A stretch of DNA of 64,000 nt, taken from contig CM048745.1 in NCBI GenBank assembly GCA_026315105.1, forward strand, positions 742,819,006 to 742,883,005, in the 5' to 3' direction. This document shows positions 63,961 through 64,000 of this stretch, piece by piece; position 1 is the first letter of the stretch, and each line of letters begins with the position of its first letter. The DNA comes from Locusta migratoria (taxonomy: Eukaryota; Arthropoda; Insecta; Orthoptera; Acrididae). The notes under the pieces were generated by a model. The model was not told the DNA's origin. It ran no database searches and worked only from the letters and a program-made list of their open reading frames with translations. The translations under genes were made by a program, and so were the position numbers.

Positions 63961-64000
63961 ACTTTCTCTTATTATCGCTATCTCGGTTGGCGTAATGTTG

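Larger units (their letters stand above)
62600..64000 (-). mobile_element. Tc1-like transposon, continues past the window end
   Basis: The transposase reads on the minus strand from near 63960 to 62893. A SINE B lies in its 3' part (62680-62883), with the element sequence continuing at least to about 62600. The 5' end and its TIR are outside the window or unseen. Confidence 0.75.

Overview
The window looks like repeat-dense nuclear DNA of an arthropod, most probably an orthopteran of the locust type (Schistocerca-like). This rests on the style of the tRNA-derived SINEs, the abundant RTE-like LINE with a (CAA)n tail, and many decayed mobile elements in long AT-rich spacers. I recognise no intact host gene, exon chain, rRNA, functional tRNA or CRISPR array. 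Nearly all recognisable coding sequence is transposon-derived and broken by stops and frameshifts.

Layout. 1-4.2 kb: RTE-like LINE copies A, B and C, with a Mutator-like transposase remnant between them (itself split by copy B). 4.2-6.4 kb: SINEs, a mariner and LINE tail D. 6.5-9.3 kb: an LTR-element-type gag remnant with an AT-rich upstream region. 9.6-14.6 kb: SINEs, a second LINE (LINE-2), nested SINEs and an inverted pair of a tRNA-derived repeat around a (TA)n tract and a perfect palindrome. 15.4-18.2 kb: LINE copy F split by a TIR element. 20.8-32.2 kb: two direct copies of an unclassified ~2 kb repeat, a Tc1 fragment, and an RNase H-bearing LINE (LINE-4) split by the second copy. 32.2-37.5 kb: a Penelope-like element with a GIY-YIG endonuclease and a hammerhead-like motif, then LINE-5 and LINE copy L. 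38-46.7 kb: SINEs, CR1-like LINEs, a hAT-type non-autonomous element, and LINE copies N and O. 47-52 kb: SINE nests, a second TIR-element copy and a second Mutator-like copy. 52.8-56.2 kb: LINE copies P (open to its 3' end) and Q. 58.2-60.6 kb: a CR1-like LINE carrying two nested insertions. 61-64 kb: an internally deleted mariner and a Tc1-like transposase running off the window end.

The elements form parasitic layers rather than a pathway. The LINE and CR1-like copies are mostly 5'-truncated, as expected from target-primed reverse transcription. The SINEs carry pol III A/B-box heads and share a tail whose hairpin shows apparent covariation between families. The most interesting signals are (1) hammerhead-ribozyme-like motifs with self-complementary stem III, one of them just 3' of a Penelope-like GIY-YIG ORF, (2) the covarying SINE tail hairpin, (3) a TIR element with two or three internal ~325 bp repeats, (4) the ~2 kb repeat that keeps splice-donor-like sites in both copies, and (5) nested insertions whose target-site duplications give a relative chronology.
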